Below are positions 17,612-26,962 of a DNA stretch of 52,026 nt, piece after piece. This DNA comes from Acholeplasma laidlawii. Its GTDB lineage: Bacteria; Bacillota_I; Bacilli_A; Acholeplasmatales; Acholeplasmataceae. Numbering within the stretch: position 1 is the first letter of the stretch; each line of letters begins with the position of its first letter. The stretch is taken from NCBI RefSeq assembly GCF_015709225.1, contig NZ_JADNRS010000010.1, forward strand, positions 1 through 52,026. Reading direction: 5' to 3'. The notes beneath the pieces were generated by a model. That model was given only the letters and a program-made list of their open reading frames with translations. It had not been told where the DNA came from and searched no databases. Made by a program: the position numbers and the translations under genes.

Positions 17612-19120
17612 ATGAGAAGGTTTATAAATTTATTAACGAATAGACTAACAATCATTGGACTAATTTTGTTACTTCAAATTGGTATTTTATGGTGGTTTGT
17701 ATATGAGTTTGCAGCAACCTGGTATTATCTTCATTTTGTATCGATGATACTTGGTGTAATACTAAGTTTATATATTATTACAACCGATGAAAACCCAATG
17801 TTTAAGTTGATGTGGGTTGTATTTATGATTGTGCTACCTGTATTTGGTGTGCTCTTTTATTTATATGCTAAAACAGAAAGACTATCTATTTCTTCTTCAT
17901 CCACCATGAGGCGGATGCAAAAAGTAAGAGAAAATGAGATGCGCAAAATTGAACCAGTATTTGATACAAAGTACTTAAAACAACAAAAATACCTAACCAA
18001 TCTAAACTTTCCATCTTTTAAAAACACCTCCTCCATCTTTTTGGGTAGTGGTGAAGAAAAACAAACTGAACTTTTAAGACAACTTAAACAAGCAAAAAAC
18101 TTTATCTTTATGGAGTACTTTATTATTACGATTTCAAAGATGTGGGATGAAATACTCCAAGTTCTTATAGAAAAACAAAAGCAAGGTGTAGAAATTAGAA
18201 TCATGTATGATGATTTTGGTTCTGCAACTAAATTACCTTTTTATTACCATAAGAAATTAACTAAAATGGGATTTAAAGTTGTTCGCTTTAATCCGATGAA
18301 ACTACACGTGAATTTTGCTATGAATTTTAGAGATCACAGAAAAATTGTAGTTATAGATAATAAAGTAGCCTTTACTGGTGGATTTAATATTGGTGATGAA
18401 TACACAAACAAGAAGAAGGTATTTGGTCACTGGAATGATGCCGGTATCATGATTGAAGGTGAAGCTGTTTGGAGTATGACAATGCTCTTTTTAGAAAACT
18501 GGTCGTTTTCTAAAAAAGATGATAAAACTGATTTTTCAAAATATAACATCAAATATCCACCAATTATAAATGATGCAATCTATATTCCGTTTGGAGATAT
18601 CCCGGTAGATAATAATCTAACAGCTAAAAATATATATCTACACTTAATTAATGATGCACAACACACAATTTATATTACTGCACCGTACTTAATTTTAGAT
18701 AATGAAATTGCAACTGCTCTTAAACTAGCCGCTCAAAGCGGAGTCGATGTCCATATTATTATGCCGAGTATACCAGATAAAAGATTTGTCTATATGGTGT
18801 CCAAGTCTTATGCAGAAGAACTGGTTCATAGTGGTGTTAAAGTATATAAATATAAACCCGGGTTTATCCATTCTAAGATGATAATTTGTGATAAAGAAGC
18901 TGCAATGATTGGATCAAGTAATTTAGACTTTAGAAGCTTATACATGCACTTAGAAAACAACTTATGGTTAAATGATACAAAAACTATTTCTAACATGGTT
19001 AATTATTATGAATACACACTCAAAGAAAGTGAACGGATTACAATCAAAGATTTTACTAAAAGAAATATTATATATAGAGTAGTACAGGCAGTATTAAAAG
19101 GATTCTCACCATTATTATAA
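17612..19120 (+). CDS. cls: Cardiolipin synthase (phospholipase D family)
   Basis: Cls joins two phosphatidylglycerols, or transfers a phosphatidyl group, to make cardiolipin in the membrane. The 502-aa protein has two N-terminal transmembrane segments (about 10-30 and 40-62) and two HKD motifs: H242-R-K244 with D249, and H420-S-K422 with D427 followed by GSSNLDFRS. Length and layout match bacterial ClsA. RBS AAAGGAG precedes the ATG. Cardiolipin matters more than usual for a wall-less membrane, but regulation is not visible. Confidence 0.95.
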   Translation: MRRFINLLTNRLTIIGLILLLQIGILWWFVYEFAATWYYLHFVSMILGVILSLYIITTDENPMFKLMWVVFMIVLPVFGVLFYLYAKTERLSISSSSTMRRMQKVRENEMRKIEPVFDTKYLKQQKYLTNLNFPSFKNTSSIFLGSGEEKQTELLRQLKQAKNFIFMEYFIITISKMWDEILQVLIEKQKQGVEIRIMYDDFGSATKLPFYYHKKLTKMGFKVVRFNPMKLHVNFAMNFRDHRKIVVIDNKVAFTGGFNIGDEYTNKKKVFGHWNDAGIMIEGEAVWSMTMLFLENWSFSKKDDKTDFSKYNIKYPPIINDAIYIPFGDIPVDNNLTAKNIYLHLINDAQHTIYITAPYLILDNEIATALKLAAQSGVDVHIIMPSIPDKRFVYMVSKSYAEELVHSGVKVYKYKPGFIHSKMIICDKEAAMIGSSNLDFRSLYMHLENNLWLNDTKTISNMVNYYEYTLKESERITIKDFTKRNIIYRVVQAVLKGFSPLL

Positions 19121-19126
19121 AATGAC

Positions 19127-19145
19127 TTTATAAAGCGATTATAAA
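19127..19145 (+). repeat. Short inverted repeat between cls and a small membrane gene
   Basis: TTTATAA/TTATAAA (19127-19133 with 19139-19145) has no following T tract. It could be an operator for the next gene or a weak 3'-end hairpin. Confidence 0.35.
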
Positions 19146-19174
19146 GAAGTAATATTATACAAGGGGATTTAAGA

Positions 19175-19414
19175 ATGGGAAAAGATTACAAATTTATTAA
19201 AAATCAAATAAAGGTTGCACAAATACGCGCTATTGGCTCAGTTATTATAGGATTGATGGTGTTATTTGGTGGAATATATTTTGTCGAATTATTTGAGACT
19301 GAAAAGGAACGAATAATAGGGATTACTGTTACAATTGCGCTGCTTTTCTTATTTATTATTGCTTTTTACTCAAACATAAGGGCAATCAAAAAGTATAAAA
19401 GTTTTTTAGAGTAG
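19175..19414 (+). CDS. Small two-helix membrane protein, unknown function
   Basis: The 79-aa protein has a basic, polar N-terminus (MGKDYKFIKNQIKVAQIRA) and two membrane segments at about 20-38 and 50-68, with a short charged tail. RBS AAGGGG precedes the ATG. A strong bidirectional terminator follows. No family is recognised; its reading frame and RBS support a real gene. Confidence 0.65.
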   Translation: MGKDYKFIKNQIKVAQIRAIGSVIIGLMVLFGGIYFVELFETEKERIIGITVTIALLFLFIIAFYSNIRAIKKYKSFLE

Positions 19415-19458
19415 AAGATAAGTTTATTAAAACGGATTTTCTAACACATATATAAAAC

Positions 19459-19494
19459 AATGGTTTGATACCTAGATATCAAACCATTTTTACT
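19459..19494. terminator. Bidirectional terminator between convergent genes
   Basis: The perfect 12-bp stem AATGGTTTGATA/TATCAAACCATT (19459-19470 with 19477-19488) has T tracts in both directions. It touches the stop of the kinase-HD gene. Confidence 0.9.
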
Positions 19495-20467
19495 TTTTAT
19501 TACTATGTATTTTTTCATTTCTTGGCATATTTGTAATACGGCTTACTTCATCAATTTCATTAAATTGTTCAATGTAACCTACGACATGTGGTTCTAACTT
19601 ATTTTTTTCAATAACACTTGGCGATATTCCGTGGTGAGCCGCCATATGTTGAAGTACAGTTTCTACAATATCTCTTGGGATGATATCTTTTGGTATGTTT
19701 TTAACTTCATCAAAGAATCGTAATGCATAGATACTAGAAATGGTTTCATGACCTTTGTAGTGTCCATTGTCTTTAGCTTGAGATTTACCAAGATCATGTA
19801 ATGCAGAAACAATGTGCATAACTGGATCATGTGAATTTTTAATACACATATCGATATGTGTGTCAATATCTTCTAAATGATAAGGCGTTTCATGATTTTC
19901 ATTTAAGCGTTCAAACTCGGGCATATATGCAGCAGATACGTATTTTCTAACAGTCTTATAAATGCCATCTTTTAAAGCGCTACTTATAAAGTCATTATAA
20001 TCTGTGTTTGAATTTAAGAATGTAGACTGGCTAATAATCTTATAGTCATCACAATCTACTCCAACTCTAGGTGGTGCCATAAATTTATACATATGCTCGA
20101 TAATATGAAAAGGCACTACCTTTTCAAAAGAACGCTTCTCATTTTGATATTTTGCAAACATAAGTGGTTCTAAGACCATATGAATTTCTACGGTGTAACC
20201 ACGTGCTTTAAATTTCTCATAAAGAGATGAACGAAGGGCTCTTGAAATATTGGTTGCATCAAAAATTAAAGATTGATCATAAGAAAAGACGCGGTCATGT
20301 AATAAATTAAAGACTGTCTCATCATCTTTCTGGCTATGGTGTTTTCTTAAAGTACCAAATAGTTCTAAACGAATCATATCTGATGAAAAATGCATGTATT
20401 CAAGTTTTTTTGCATAAGTAGATTTTCCAGAACCTGGAACACCTACTAAAATAATTGCTTTTTTCAT
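19490..20467 (-). CDS. P-loop polynucleotide-kinase-like / HD phosphohydrolase fusion
   Basis: The 325-aa protein joins an N-terminal kinase-type P-loop domain (about 1-150) to a C-terminal HD domain (about 190-260). The kinase part has Walker A GVPGSGKST (9-17), SSDMIR and FDATNISRALR (69-79), as in T4 Pnk-type AAA_33 proteins. The HD part has H204, the H224-D225 pair in ALHDLGKS, and GHYKGHE (H236, H240), resembling the HD domain of CCA-adding enzymes. The pair suggests nucleic-acid end healing (5'-kinase plus 2',3'-phosphoesterase). The ATG at 20467 follows GGAGG; a longer reading frame upstream has no RBS. Function is inferred, not known. Confidence 0.8.
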   Translation of the reverse strand: MKKAIILVGVPGSGKSTYAKKLEYMHFSSDMIRLELFGTLRKHHSQKDDETVFNLLHDRVFSYDQSLIFDATNISRALRSSLYEKFKARGYTVEIHMVLEPLMFAKYQNEKRSFEKVVPFHIIEHMYKFMAPPRVGVDCDDYKIISQSTFLNSNTDYNDFISSALKDGIYKTVRKYVSAAYMPEFERLNENHETPYHLEDIDTHIDMCIKNSHDPVMHIVSALHDLGKSQAKDNGHYKGHETISSIYALRFFDEVKNIPKDIIPRDIVETVLQHMAAHHGISPSVIEKNKLEPHVVGYIEQFNEIDEVSRITNMPRNEKIHSNKK

Positions 20468-20556
20468 GAAACCTCCGAATAAACATATATGAATATATGA
20501 TACCATAATCATAAAATAATTTCTCTTAAATATCACACATTCTCATAGTGCTTTAG

Positions 20557-20570
20557 GGTAAGCGTTTTCA
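20557..20570 (+). promoter_or_regulatory. cre-like CcpA operator upstream of pflB
   Basis: GGTAAGCGTTTTCA matches the cre consensus TGWAANCGNTNWCA at 13 of 14 positions (first base differs). It lies 96 bp before the pflB start in the intergenic region shared with the divergent kinase-HD gene. Confidence 0.6.
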
Positions 20571-20665
20571 TTTATAACATTCCAAGCAAAATACTTTTGA
20601 AGGTTATAAAATGATAGTAAGAATACATGATTCATATGTAAACATTAATTAGGAGGAATGAAATC

Positions 20666-22936
20666 ATGGCTCAATCATGGAAAGGTTTTAAATCTGGTAA
20701 CTGGGAAAAAGAAGTCGACGTTGCAGATTTCATAAAACAAAACTTTACAGAGTACACAGGAGACGGCACATTTTTAGAAGGTGCAGTAGAAAGTTCTTTA
20801 TCATTAAATGAATCTTTTAAAGATTTATTAAAACTTGAAAAAGAAAAAGGTGGCGTTATTGATTTAGATACAAAAGTTGCATCTACAATCGTAAGCCATG
20901 CGCCAGGGTATATCGATAAAGATATCGAAAAAATTGTTGGTTTACAAACTGATGCGCCATTAAAACGTGGATTCTTTCCTGAAGGTGGAATTAACGTTGC
21001 TGTAAAAGCAGTGGAAGCTTATGGTTATAAAGTAGAACAAGAAACAATTGATATTTATACAAACGTTAGAAAAACACATAACCAAGGTGTATTTGATGCA
21101 TATACTAAAGAAATTAGAAGTGCTAGAAGTTCTCATATCATTACTGGGTTACCAGACGGATATGGTAGAGGACGTATTATTGGAGATTATAGAAGAGTAC
21201 CTCTTTATGGTGTAGACGCTTTAATCAAAGATAAATATGCACAACAAGAAGAATTAACATTCCCAATGTCTGAACACAAAATCCGTTTAAGAGAAGAGTT
21301 ATCTGATCAAATTAAATCATTAAAGGAATTAATTCAATTAGGTGATATGTACGGATTTGATTTAAGAAGACCTGCAAATGACTCAAAAGAAGCGATTCAA
21401 TGGTTATACTTAGCTTATTTAGCTGCTGTTAAAGAACAAAACGGTGCTGCAATGAGTTTAGGTAGAGTCGATGCATTCTTAGATATCTATATCGAAAGAG
21501 ACTTAAAAGCTGCAAAATACAGCGAATTAGAAATTCAAGAATTTATTGACCATTTTGTTATGAAATTAAGAATGGTACGTTTTGCTAGAACTCCAGAATA
21601 CAACCAATTATTTACAGGGGATCCAACATGGGTTACTGCTGTATTAGGTGGTATGTCAAATGATGGTAGATCACTTGTTACAAAAACAGCATTCAGATTA
21701 TTACAAACTTTATATAACCTAGGTACATCAGCTGAACCAAACTTAACAGTTTTATGGAGCAACAACCTTCCAGAAGGATTTAAAAACTTCACAGCTAAGG
21801 TAAGTATTGATACTTCAAGTATTCAATATGAAAATGATGATACAATTAGACCACTACATGGCGATGACTATGGTATCGCATGTTGTGTGTCACCAATGGC
21901 AATTGGTAAAGAAATGCAATTCTTTGGTGCACGTGCAAACATCGCTAAAGCATTATTATATGCATTAAACGGTGGACGTGACGAAGTAAGTGGCAAACAA
22001 GTATTTGAAAAATCTAAGATGGAAGTTTTAAAAACTGATGTATTAGATTATGATGTTGTTATGGCACGTTATGAAAAGACATTAGAAGAATTAGCTGAAG
22101 TTTATGTGAATGCTTTAAACATTATTCACTACATGCATGATAAATATGCATATGAAAAACTAGAAATGGCTTTACATGATCGTGATGTTAAGAGATTATT
22201 TGCTACTGGTATTGCAGGTTTAAGCGTTGTTGCTGACTCCTTATCAGCAATCAAATATGCTAAAGTACACCCAATCTATGATGAAACATCAGGTTTAATT
22301 ACTGACTTTGAAACTGTTGGTGAATTCCCATGTTATGGTAATGATGATGATAGAGTTGATGATATTGCTGTAGATGTATTACGTAAATTCATGAGCTATA
22401 TTAGAAAGAACCCAACATATAGAGAATCACATCCAACAATGAGTGTTTTAACGATTACCTCGAACGTTGTATACGGTAAAAACACAGGGAATACTCCGGA
22501 TGGTCGTCGTTATGGTGAACCATTTGCTCCAGGTGCTAACCCAATGCACGGTAGAGATAAATCAGGTGCATTAAAATCATTAATGTCTGTTGCTAAATTA
22601 CCATATGAAGATGCAGAAGACGGTATTTCAAATACATTCACAATTATTCCAAAAGCATTAGGTCATTCTATTAGTGCTGAAGGTTCAATTGTTCATCTTG
22701 TAGATGATGTACAAGTTAATAACCTTGTATCCTTATTAGATGGATACTTTACATCTGGCGGATATCATTTAAACGTTAACGTGTTTAACAGAGAAACATT
22801 AAAAGCTGCTTATGATAACCCAGAATTATATCCAAACCTTACAATTAGAGTATCAGGTTATGCTGTAAACTTCTCAAATCTAACGAATGAACAAAAATTA
22901 GAAGTTATGAAGCGTACATTCCATGAAGGATTCTAA
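20666..22936 (+). CDS. pflB: Pyruvate formate-lyase (formate C-acetyltransferase)
   Basis: PflB cleaves pyruvate with CoA into acetyl-CoA and formate under anaerobic conditions. The 756-aa protein matches the usual length and has the catalytic pair C406-C407 ([12 protein letters not shown]) and the glycyl-radical site G731 in [13 protein letters not shown] near the C-terminus. RBS TTAGGAGGAA precedes the ATG. The activase gene pflA overlaps its end by 14 bp. A cre-like site is upstream and a Crp-type regulator gene lies 145 bp beyond pflA, so both carbon and redox control are plausible. Confidence 0.97.
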   Translation: MAQSWKGFKSGNWEKEVDVADFIKQNFTEYTGDGTFLEGAVESSLSLNESFKDLLKLEKEKGGVIDLDTKVASTIVSHAPGYIDKDIEKIVGLQTDAPLKRGFFPEGGINVAVKAVEAYGYKVEQETIDIYTNVRKTHNQGVFDAYTKEIRSARSSHIITGLPDGYGRGRIIGDYRRVPLYGVDALIKDKYAQQEELTFPMSEHKIRLREELSDQIKSLKELIQLGDMYGFDLRRPANDSKEAIQWLYLAYLAAVKEQNGAAMSLGRVDAFLDIYIERDLKAAKYSELEIQEFIDHFVMKLRMVRFARTPEYNQLFTGDPTWVTAVLGGMSNDGRSLVTKTAFRLLQTLYNLGTSAEPNLTVLWSNNLPEGFKNFTAKVSIDTSSIQYENDDTIRPLHGDDYGIACCVSPMAIGKEMQFFGARANIAKALLYALNGGRDEVSGKQVFEKSKMEVLKTDVLDYDVVMARYEKTLEELAEVYVNALNIIHYMHDKYAYEKLEMALHDRDVKRLFATGIAGLSVVADSLSAIKYAKVHPIYDETSGLITDFETVGEFPCYGNDDDRVDDIAVDVLRKFMSYIRKNPTYRESHPTMSVLTITSNVVYGKNTGNTPDGRRYGEPFAPGANPMHGRDKSGALKSLMSVAKLPYEDAEDGISNTFTIIPKALGHSISAEGSIVHLVDDVQVNNLVSLLDGYFTSGGYHLNVNVFNRETLKAAYDNPELYPNLTIRVSGYAVNFSNLTNEQKLEVMKRTFHEGF

Positions 22937-23684
22937 TCTACTAGAAGTAGTAGGTAACGTACACTCAATAGAAACATTTGGTGCCTTTGATGGACCAGGA
23001 CTTAGATATGTATTATTCTTGCAAGGCTGTCCTTTAAGATGTAAATTCTGTCACAACAGAGACACTTGGGGTACAGAAGATAATAAGTTAATGACCGTAG
23101 AAGAGATATTAAACGACTACAATAAATATAGAGCATTCTATAAAAAAGGTGGTTTAACAGTATCAGGTGGCGAAGCTACCTTACAAATCGAATTTTTAAC
23201 AGCATTATTTAAAGAAGCTAAAAATAGAAATATACATACGTGTTTAGATACATCAGCAGGTACATTTAGTGAAGCAAGATTACCTGAGTTTGAAGAACTT
23301 CTCAAATACACAGATCTTGTATTACTAGACATTAAACATATTGATGATGAACGTCACAAATGGTTAACCGGTGCAAGCAATAAAAACATATTAAAGTTTG
23401 CAAGACTCTTAAGTGACAAAAAGATACCTACGATATTAAGACATATTCTCTTACCACAAATTAACTCACAAGATATTTACTTAGAAAGATTAAGAACATT
23501 CATTGACTCATTAGACAATTTTATTGGCATTGATATTCTTCCTTATCATACTAAAGGTATTATGAAGTGGGATAACATGGGTATTGACTATGAACTTAAA
23601 GATACACCAGAACCTACTAAAGAAGAGGTTTTAAGAGCAGAACATATACTTAAAGACAACTATAAGTATATGAAACTAAATTAG
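22923..23684 (+). CDS. pflA: Pyruvate formate-lyase activating enzyme
   Basis: PflA is a radical-SAM enzyme that abstracts a hydrogen from G731 of PflB to create the glycyl radical. The 253-aa protein has the [4Fe-4S] motif C36-x3-C40-x2-C43 ([11 protein letters not shown]), the GGEATLQ stretch and an (FDGPG)LR-type N-terminus. It starts within the last codons of pflB, so the two are made together. An imperfect 18-bp hairpin terminator follows. Confidence 0.96.
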   Translation: MKDSNLLEVVGNVHSIETFGAFDGPGLRYVLFLQGCPLRCKFCHNRDTWGTEDNKLMTVEEILNDYNKYRAFYKKGGLTVSGGEATLQIEFLTALFKEAKNRNIHTCLDTSAGTFSEARLPEFEELLKYTDLVLLDIKHIDDERHKWLTGASNKNILKFARLLSDKKIPTILRHILLPQINSQDIYLERLRTFIDSLDNFIGIDILPYHTKGIMKWDNMGIDYELKDTPEPTKEEVLRAEHILKDNYKYMKLN

Positions 23685-23695
23685 TTCCTAATTAA

Positions 23696-23742
23696 GGGAT
23701 AGCATAGCATCTGAAAACAGATGATATGTTATCTCTTTTACT
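23696..23742 (+). terminator. Terminator of the pflBA operon
   Basis: A long imperfect stem (23696-23713 with 23718-23735, loop AAAA, three mismatches) is followed by TTTTACTTTAT. Confidence 0.8.
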
Positions 23743-23800
23743 TTATATGGCCCTACCTTATAAGGAAATTGAATGTGGCAAAACTTAATACCTTTTAGTG

Positions 23801-23806
23801 TATAAT
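23801..23806 (+). promoter_or_regulatory. -10 element of the Crp-family regulator gene
   Basis: TATAAT at 23801-23806 lies 22 bp before the chosen start. A frame that begins at 23805 would start inside this box, which supports the later start. No clear -35 is present, so an activator may be needed. Confidence 0.6.
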
Positions 23807-23828
23807 GGATATAGATTGGAGTGATTTT

Positions 23829-24518
23829 ATGTCTCATACACTAAAAGATCATGACCATACATGCTTGGTCACGGTACCTATATTTAATCACCTAGAATTA
23901 GATGAACTAACAAAGATCACAGAACTTGTCAAATCTAAATCATTTGACAAAGGTGAACTTATTTTTAGTTATGGTGAAAAATCAGATACCTTATATATTG
24001 TAAGAAGTGGCCAAATTAAAATGTACTACTTATCTGAAAATGCTAAAGAACATATTTTAAGAATGTTATTTCCCGGAGACTTTATTGGTGAATTAAGTAT
24101 CTTCTTAGATGAAAAAAATAATGCTTATGCAGAAGCAATAACGCAAGTTGAAGTATGCATGATAAAAAAAGAAGATATTTCAAAGCTTATGGAGATATAT
24201 CCTAAAATTGGTCTTAAAATTATTGGTGAATTAACTCAGAGATTAAAGAAATCAGAGAAACAAGCAAGTTGGATTGCTACAGAACAAGTAGAAAAGAGAA
24301 TCCTGTTATATATGCTTGAACTGTATGATTCAAATGAGCCATTAAAGCCAATTGAACTACCCATGAGTAAAAAAGATTTAGCATCCTTTCTAGGTACTAC
24401 ACCAGAAACTTTAAGTAGAAAACTAGCTTACTTAGAAGATTTAGGTATGATACATCAATTAAGTAATAAACAAATTAAAATTGTTAAAATGGATTTACTA
24501 TTAGAATTTTTAAATTAA
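23829..24518 (+). CDS. Crp/Fnr-family transcriptional regulator
   Basis: The 229-aa protein has an N-terminal cyclic-nucleotide-binding-type beta-roll (about 10-130), a dimer helix, and a C-terminal winged helix-turn-helix (SKKDLASFLGTTPETLSRKL, about 180-200). Start M at 23829 is chosen because TTGGAG lies 8 nt upstream. Only two cysteines are present (in HTCLV and VCMIKK), so an FNR-type four-Cys oxygen-sensing cluster is not possible. Its place after pflBA suggests it controls fermentation genes. The effector is unknown. A perfect 13-bp terminator follows. Confidence 0.92.
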   Translation: MSHTLKDHDHTCLVTVPIFNHLELDELTKITELVKSKSFDKGELIFSYGEKSDTLYIVRSGQIKMYYLSENAKEHILRMLFPGDFIGELSIFLDEKNNAYAEAITQVEVCMIKKEDISKLMEIYPKIGLKIIGELTQRLKKSEKQASWIATEQVEKRILLYMLELYDSNEPLKPIELPMSKKDLASFLGTTPETLSRKLAYLEDLGMIHQLSNKQIKIVKMDLLLEFLN

Positions 24519-24525
24519 ATGTAAT

Positions 24526-24557
24526 AAAAACATAAGAACTAAAATTCTTATGTTTTT
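24526..24557. terminator. Strong terminator after the Crp-family gene
   Basis: A perfect 13-bp stem AAAAACATAAGAA/TTCTTATGTTTTT (24526-24538 with 24545-24557, 6-nt loop) gives A/T tracts on both strands. Confidence 0.9.
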
Positions 24558-24585
24558 ATGTATGAATAAAGTTAAGGAAGATATC

Positions 24586-25284
24586 ATGACAATTATTTTT
24601 GCACCTACAAAGCTATTTAACCCTGAAGCGAAAACTACAGAAAATAAAACAATGTTTGATACTGTAACAACCTCAATTGTAAAAGAAATTCAAACAATCA
24701 ATAAAGCCGATTATAAAACACACTTTAAGTTAAGTGATAACTTAGTAGATACGGTATTTGATTATTATCATAATTTTGAATTGAATAATAGATTCACTGC
24801 ATTCGATTATTATTTAGGAGAATCTTTTAAGGCATTTAATTATAATGAACTAGACGATAAAAAACGCACATACTTAAATGACAATGTATATATCATTGAT
24901 GCATTGTATGGTGTTATAAAGCCATTAGACGGTATTAAGCCATATAGAATGGACTTTACTTTAAAACAATCTAAATCAGTTTGGAAAGATTTGATTAATG
25001 ATTACTTTTTAAGTAAAGGAACCAAACAGATACTAAGCCTTGCCTCTAAAGAGTTTAGTGCATTAATTGATAAAACAAAGTTCGATCTATATGAAGTATC
25101 CTTTATAGACTGCAAAGAGGATGTCTGTAAAAAGATCAGTGTATTTAATAAACAGATGAGAGGCACACTATTGAGATATATTGTTGATCATGAAATCAAT
25201 GATGTTTCTGGTTTACCAAAGATCTTTTTAGGATATCACTTAACGGTTGTGGATAAAGAAATAAACTATATTAAAAGTGTTTAA
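24586..25284 (+). CDS. yaaA: YaaA-family peroxide-stress protein
   Basis: The 232-aa protein matches the YaaA (DUF328) family, linked in Escherichia coli to lowering free iron and DNA damage during peroxide stress; it binds DNA. Typical segments are IIFAPTKLF at the N-terminus, ALYGVIKPLDGIKPYRMDF in the middle, and VFNKQMRGTLLRYI near the C-terminus. The start at 24586 follows AAGGAAG; an earlier ATG at 24550 lies in the terminator arm and lacks an RBS. It lies just after the Crp-family terminator, with no obvious promoter of its own. Confidence 0.88.
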   Translation: MTIIFAPTKLFNPEAKTTENKTMFDTVTTSIVKEIQTINKADYKTHFKLSDNLVDTVFDYYHNFELNNRFTAFDYYLGESFKAFNYNELDDKKRTYLNDNVYIIDALYGVIKPLDGIKPYRMDFTLKQSKSVWKDLINDYFLSKGTKQILSLASKEFSALIDKTKFDLYEVSFIDCKEDVCKKISVFNKQMRGTLLRYIVDHEINDVSGLPKIFLGYHLTVVDKEINYIKSV

Positions 25285-25329
25285 AAATACTAAAAGGTTA
25301 TATTACAAAAATTACACTCGTAAATTTTG

Positions 25330-25335
25330 TATAAT
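25330..25335 (+). promoter_or_regulatory. -10 element of the fhs-folD operon
   Basis: TATAAT at 25330-25335 lies 44 bp before the fhs start. Possible -35 hexamers (TTACAA at 25303, TTACAC at 25312) have poor spacing. Confidence 0.5.
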
Positions 25336-25378
25336 ATACATATAAGTTTTAAAAAAGCAAATAAACGAGGTTGATTGC

Positions 25379-26962
25379 ATGAATAAGTATAATTACCTAA
25401 TTGATGAATTACATATCTTAGATGATGAAATCATATCCTATGGTAAGGATAAGTTTAAATTAGAGTTGAGCTTACAAGAAAGATTAAAAGATAAAGCACC
25501 TGGTAAACTTATTCTTGTAACAGCGATTAACCCTACATCTAGTGGTGAAGGTAAAACAACACTTTCCATTGGTTTAGCCCAAGGGTTTAAGAAGAATGAC
25601 AAAGATGTAATGTTAGCACTTAGAGAACCATCCATGGGTCCTGTTTTTGGTATGAAGGGTGGTGCTACTGGTGGAGGTGTTTCTATTTTAGAACCTTCAT
25701 TAGATATCGACCTTCATTTTAATGGTGATATACATGCACTCACATCAGCGAATAATCTTTTATCCGCAATCATTGATAATCATATGTACTTTGGTAATGA
25801 ATTAAATATTAAAGATGTTTTTTGGCAGCGTGCACTAGATGTTAATGACCGTAGCTTAAGGGAAGTTAAGACAAAAGCTAGAGATGATAAATTTACCATT
25901 ACAGCAGCAAGTGAAATGATGGCTATTCTAGCATTAGCAAGGGATTTTAAAGATTTAAAAGAAAGATTAAATAATATTTTAATTGGCACCGATATTAACG
26001 GTAAAGATTTATTTGTAAGTGATTTAAAGTGTGCAGATAGCTTAGCATTAGTACTAAGGGATGCTATTAAGCCAAATTTAGTATTTGCTAAAGAAATGGT
26101 ACCAGCACTTGTACATGCCGGACCATTTGCAAATATAGCACATGGCTGTAATAGCGTTATAGCGACAAATACTGCATTAAAGTTAGCTGATTATGTTATT
26201 ACAGAAGCTGGGTTCGGTGCGGATTTAGGTATGGAAAAGTTTTTACATATTAAGCAACCACATTTATACACAAAGGTTAGTGTAGTGGTTGTAGTTGCAA
26301 CTATTAAAGCGCTTAAGCTACATGGTGGTGTTACAGAATCTAATTTAGATGAACCAAATATTGAGGCACTTTCTAAGGGATTAGAAAACATTGAAAAACA
26401 CTTAGAGAATATTAAGCTGTTTGGATTAAACAGTGTTGTAGCACTTAACAAGTTTGATACTGATTCAGAAGAGGAATTACAATTTTTAAGAAACTGGGCA
26501 AAGGATAGCAATCTAAACTACGGTATTTCAGAAGGATACAGTAAGGGTGGGGAAGGTACCAAAGACTTAGCTAAGTTAGTTGAAAAAGTAGCACAAGAAC
26601 CAGCTAAATTTAAAAAACTATATTCTAATGAAGAGAATCATGAATATAAGATTAGAAAAATCGCGGAAAACATTTATGGTGCAAAAGATGTCACATTCTC
26701 TCATCAAGCAAAGAAGAAACTAAACCAATATAAACATTTAGAAATTCCTATTTGTATTGCTAAAACACCACTTTCTTTATCGGGAGATCTTAAATTAAAG
26801 GGTAGACCAAGAGATTTTGTTTTAGAGATTAGCGACATTAAAGTTTCTTTAGGTGCGAACCTTTTAGTAGTTCTTACAAAGGGGATTAATACGATGCCTG
26901 GTTTAAATAAACATCCACGTGCATTAGATTTTAAGTTGGATGATAAAGGAGAACTCATATAA
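25379..26962 (+). CDS. fhs: Formate-tetrahydrofolate ligase
   Basis: Fhs makes 10-formyl-tetrahydrofolate from formate, THF and ATP. The 527-aa protein has the P-loop PTSSGEGKTTLSIGL near residue 57, the MKGGATGGG stretch and EAGFGADLGMEKF, all typical of the monofunctional bacterial enzyme. It is about 25-30 residues shorter than the common 555. The stop overlaps the folD start by one base. With pyruvate formate-lyase as the formate source it links fermentation to one-carbon metabolism. Confidence 0.96.
   Translation: MNKYNYLIDELHILDDEIISYGKDKFKLELSLQERLKDKAPGKLILVTAINPTSSGEGKTTLSIGLAQGFKKNDKDVMLALREPSMGPVFGMKGGATGGGVSILEPSLDIDLHFNGDIHALTSANNLLSAIIDNHMYFGNELNIKDVFWQRALDVNDRSLREVKTKARDDKFTITAASEMMAILALARDFKDLKERLNNILIGTDINGKDLFVSDLKCADSLALVLRDAIKPNLVFAKEMVPALVHAGPFANIAHGCNSVIATNTALKLADYVITEAGFGADLGMEKFLHIKQPHLYTKVSVVVVVATIKALKLHGGVTESNLDEPNIEALSKGLENIEKHLENIKLFGLNSVVALNKFDTDSEEELQFLRNWAKDSNLNYGISEGYSKGGEGTKDLAKLVEKVAQEPAKFKKLYSNEENHEYKIRKIAENIYGAKDVTFSHQAKKKLNQYKHLEIPICIAKTPLSLSGDLKLKGRPRDFVLEISDIKVSLGANLLVVLTKGINTMPGLNKHPRALDFKLDDKGELI

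Noticed and set aside
23805-23828. Upstream ATG for the Crp-family regulator
   Set aside because: It lies in the -10 box TATAAT and lacks an RBS; 23829 has GGAG at good spacing.
23829-24518. Oxygen-sensing FNR
   Set aside because: Only two cysteines are present; an FNR [4Fe-4S] cluster needs four.
24550-24585. Upstream ATG for YaaA
   Set aside because: It is inside the terminator stem of the previous gene; the ATG at 24586 has AAGGAAG before it.
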